From: Pseudomonadota bacterium
GTDB lineage: Bacteria; Pseudomonadota; Alphaproteobacteria; Acetobacterales; Acetobacteraceae
Direction of reading: 5' to 3'
NCBI GenBank assembly: GCA_021805565.1
Contig: JAJZFA010000024.1
Location: 1-64,000 of the forward strand
DNA length: 64,000 nucleotides
Each line of letters begins with the position of its first letter. The stretch's first letter is position 1. Below are positions 63,444 through 64,000 of this stretch, in pieces. A model generated the notes under the pieces. That model saw only the letters and a program-made list of their open reading frames with translations. It was not told the origin of the DNA and searched no databases. The position numbers and the translations under genes are program-made.

Positions 63444-64000
63444 TCAACCTGGGGTAACATCTCCCATCTGGGCCGAAACCTGCCGTGCCGCCGCGAACAA
63501 CGCACGCGCAACGCGCCCATCCAGGACCGAATCGAACGGCCAGGCCGTGCCCATACAGGTCAGGCAGGCCACAGTAAGACCGGTTCGATCGAACAACGGT
63601 CCGCTCAATGCATGCACGCCTGGCATCATTTCCCCGGTCACGCCCGCCATCCCGGCCTGGCGCACAGCATCCAGCAACACCGTCAATGCTGTTCGCGACC
63701 GAATGTTGCCGGCCGCGGCCCGCCGCCGACTATCGGCCAGTTCGCGCTGGATCAGTACATCCACCATCGCCGGCGGCAGAAACGCAGCGAAGGTCCGCCC
63801 CGTGCCAGACGCCAGCATCGGCATGATGGATCCGGCCTTCGCATTCACGGTGACCGGCCGGCTGGATTCTTCCATTCGCCCGAACACCGGCCCGCACTGG
63901 GTTCAGATCGCCAGGGCCACCGTCTCATGGACTTCATCGCACAGGCGCGCCGCTGCTTCCGACCCCAAACGCACCGCATCAACCCCGGCTAGCGCCGCTA
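63444..64000 (-). pseudogene. IclR family regulator interrupted by an in-frame TGA; continues beyond window
   Basis: The 147-aa ORF in the track is the C-terminal effector domain: 'MEESSRPVTVNAKAGSIMPM', 'LASGTGRTFAAFLP' and 'GVHALSGPLFDRTGLTVACL'. Reading upstream in the same frame gives 'RLCDEVHETVALAI', then TGA at 63905-63903, then 'TQCGPVFGRMEESS'. The IclR pattern has Trp at the stop position (as in VAxxW), so one base change, TGG to TGA, explains it. The frame is open to the window edge. It is either a pseudogene, a sequencing error, or, less likely, a readthrough gene. Confidence 0.75.

Overview
This is a 64-kb chromosomal window from a high-GC alphaproteobacterium. Rhodospirillales/Acetobacteraceae is the best guess. 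The reasons are the amgK-murU-addB-addA-trxA gene order, an imuA-imuB-dnaE2 mutasome cassette behind a GTTC-N7-GTTC LexA box (the alphaproteobacterial type), and dense packing with ATGA/TGATG/GTGA junctions. I saw no rRNA, tRNA, CRISPR array, phage block or intact insertion sequence.

Layout. 0-17 kb: the end of a PEP-CTERM surface protein, then scattered metabolic and housekeeping genes: PhzF, enoyl-CoA hydratase, radA, Bcr/CflA exporter, PaiB-like flavoprotein, two SDRs, ctpA, cupin, DoxX, a GMC oxidoreductase/VOC pair, the coupled cysS-trmJ pair and an NRAMP-fold transporter with an altered metal motif. 17-23 kb: a molybdopterin hydroxylase large subunit followed by a MoaD/ThiS-like protein, a hybrid histidine kinase and an RMD1/DUF155 membrane protein. 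23.6-34.6 kb: a plus-strand run of rpe, heparinase-like, amgK, murU (cell-wall sugar recycling), addB, addA (double-strand break repair) and trxA. 34.6-37.8 kb: small stress-type membrane proteins and a coxE-xdhC pair (maturation of molybdenum hydroxylases). 38-45.8 kb: leucine catabolism (isovaleryl-CoA dehydrogenase and both methylcrotonyl-CoA carboxylase subunits), then a kinase-like/acyl-CoA dehydrogenase/SDR triplet resembling the LvaA/LvaC or ACAD10/11 route for 4-hydroxyacyl-CoAs. 46-51.5 kb: the SOS mutasome imuA-imuB-dnaE2. 51.5-64 kb: a Gly/Tyr-rich lipoprotein, RidA, a FemAB-like protein, alaS, uppP, an alpha/beta-hydrolase-fold protein with an LLM flavoprotein, MaoC and Lrp/AsnC divergent from 4-hydroxyphenylpyruvate dioxygenase, a Phd/PIN toxin-antitoxin pair, and an IclR regulator broken by an in-frame stop.

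The most unusual structure is an imperfect inverted repeat at about 35.45-35.88 kb and 45.87-46.21 kb. Each arm holds the junction of convergent xdhC and dnaE2. At the left arm xdhC is intact and dnaE2 is a fossil tail; at the right arm dnaE2 is intact and xdhC is a fossil. The 10-kb coxE/leucine/acyl-CoA block lies between the arms, which points to a past inverted duplication or inversion. Other points worth checking are a LexA box that covers the imuA start codon, a hydrolase-fold protein without its nucleophile, an SDR without the catalytic Tyr, an NRAMP homologue without the DPGN motif, and a molybdenum hydroxylase whose partner subunits are not in the window.

All functions are read from sequence motifs and remembered family features; no database search was run.
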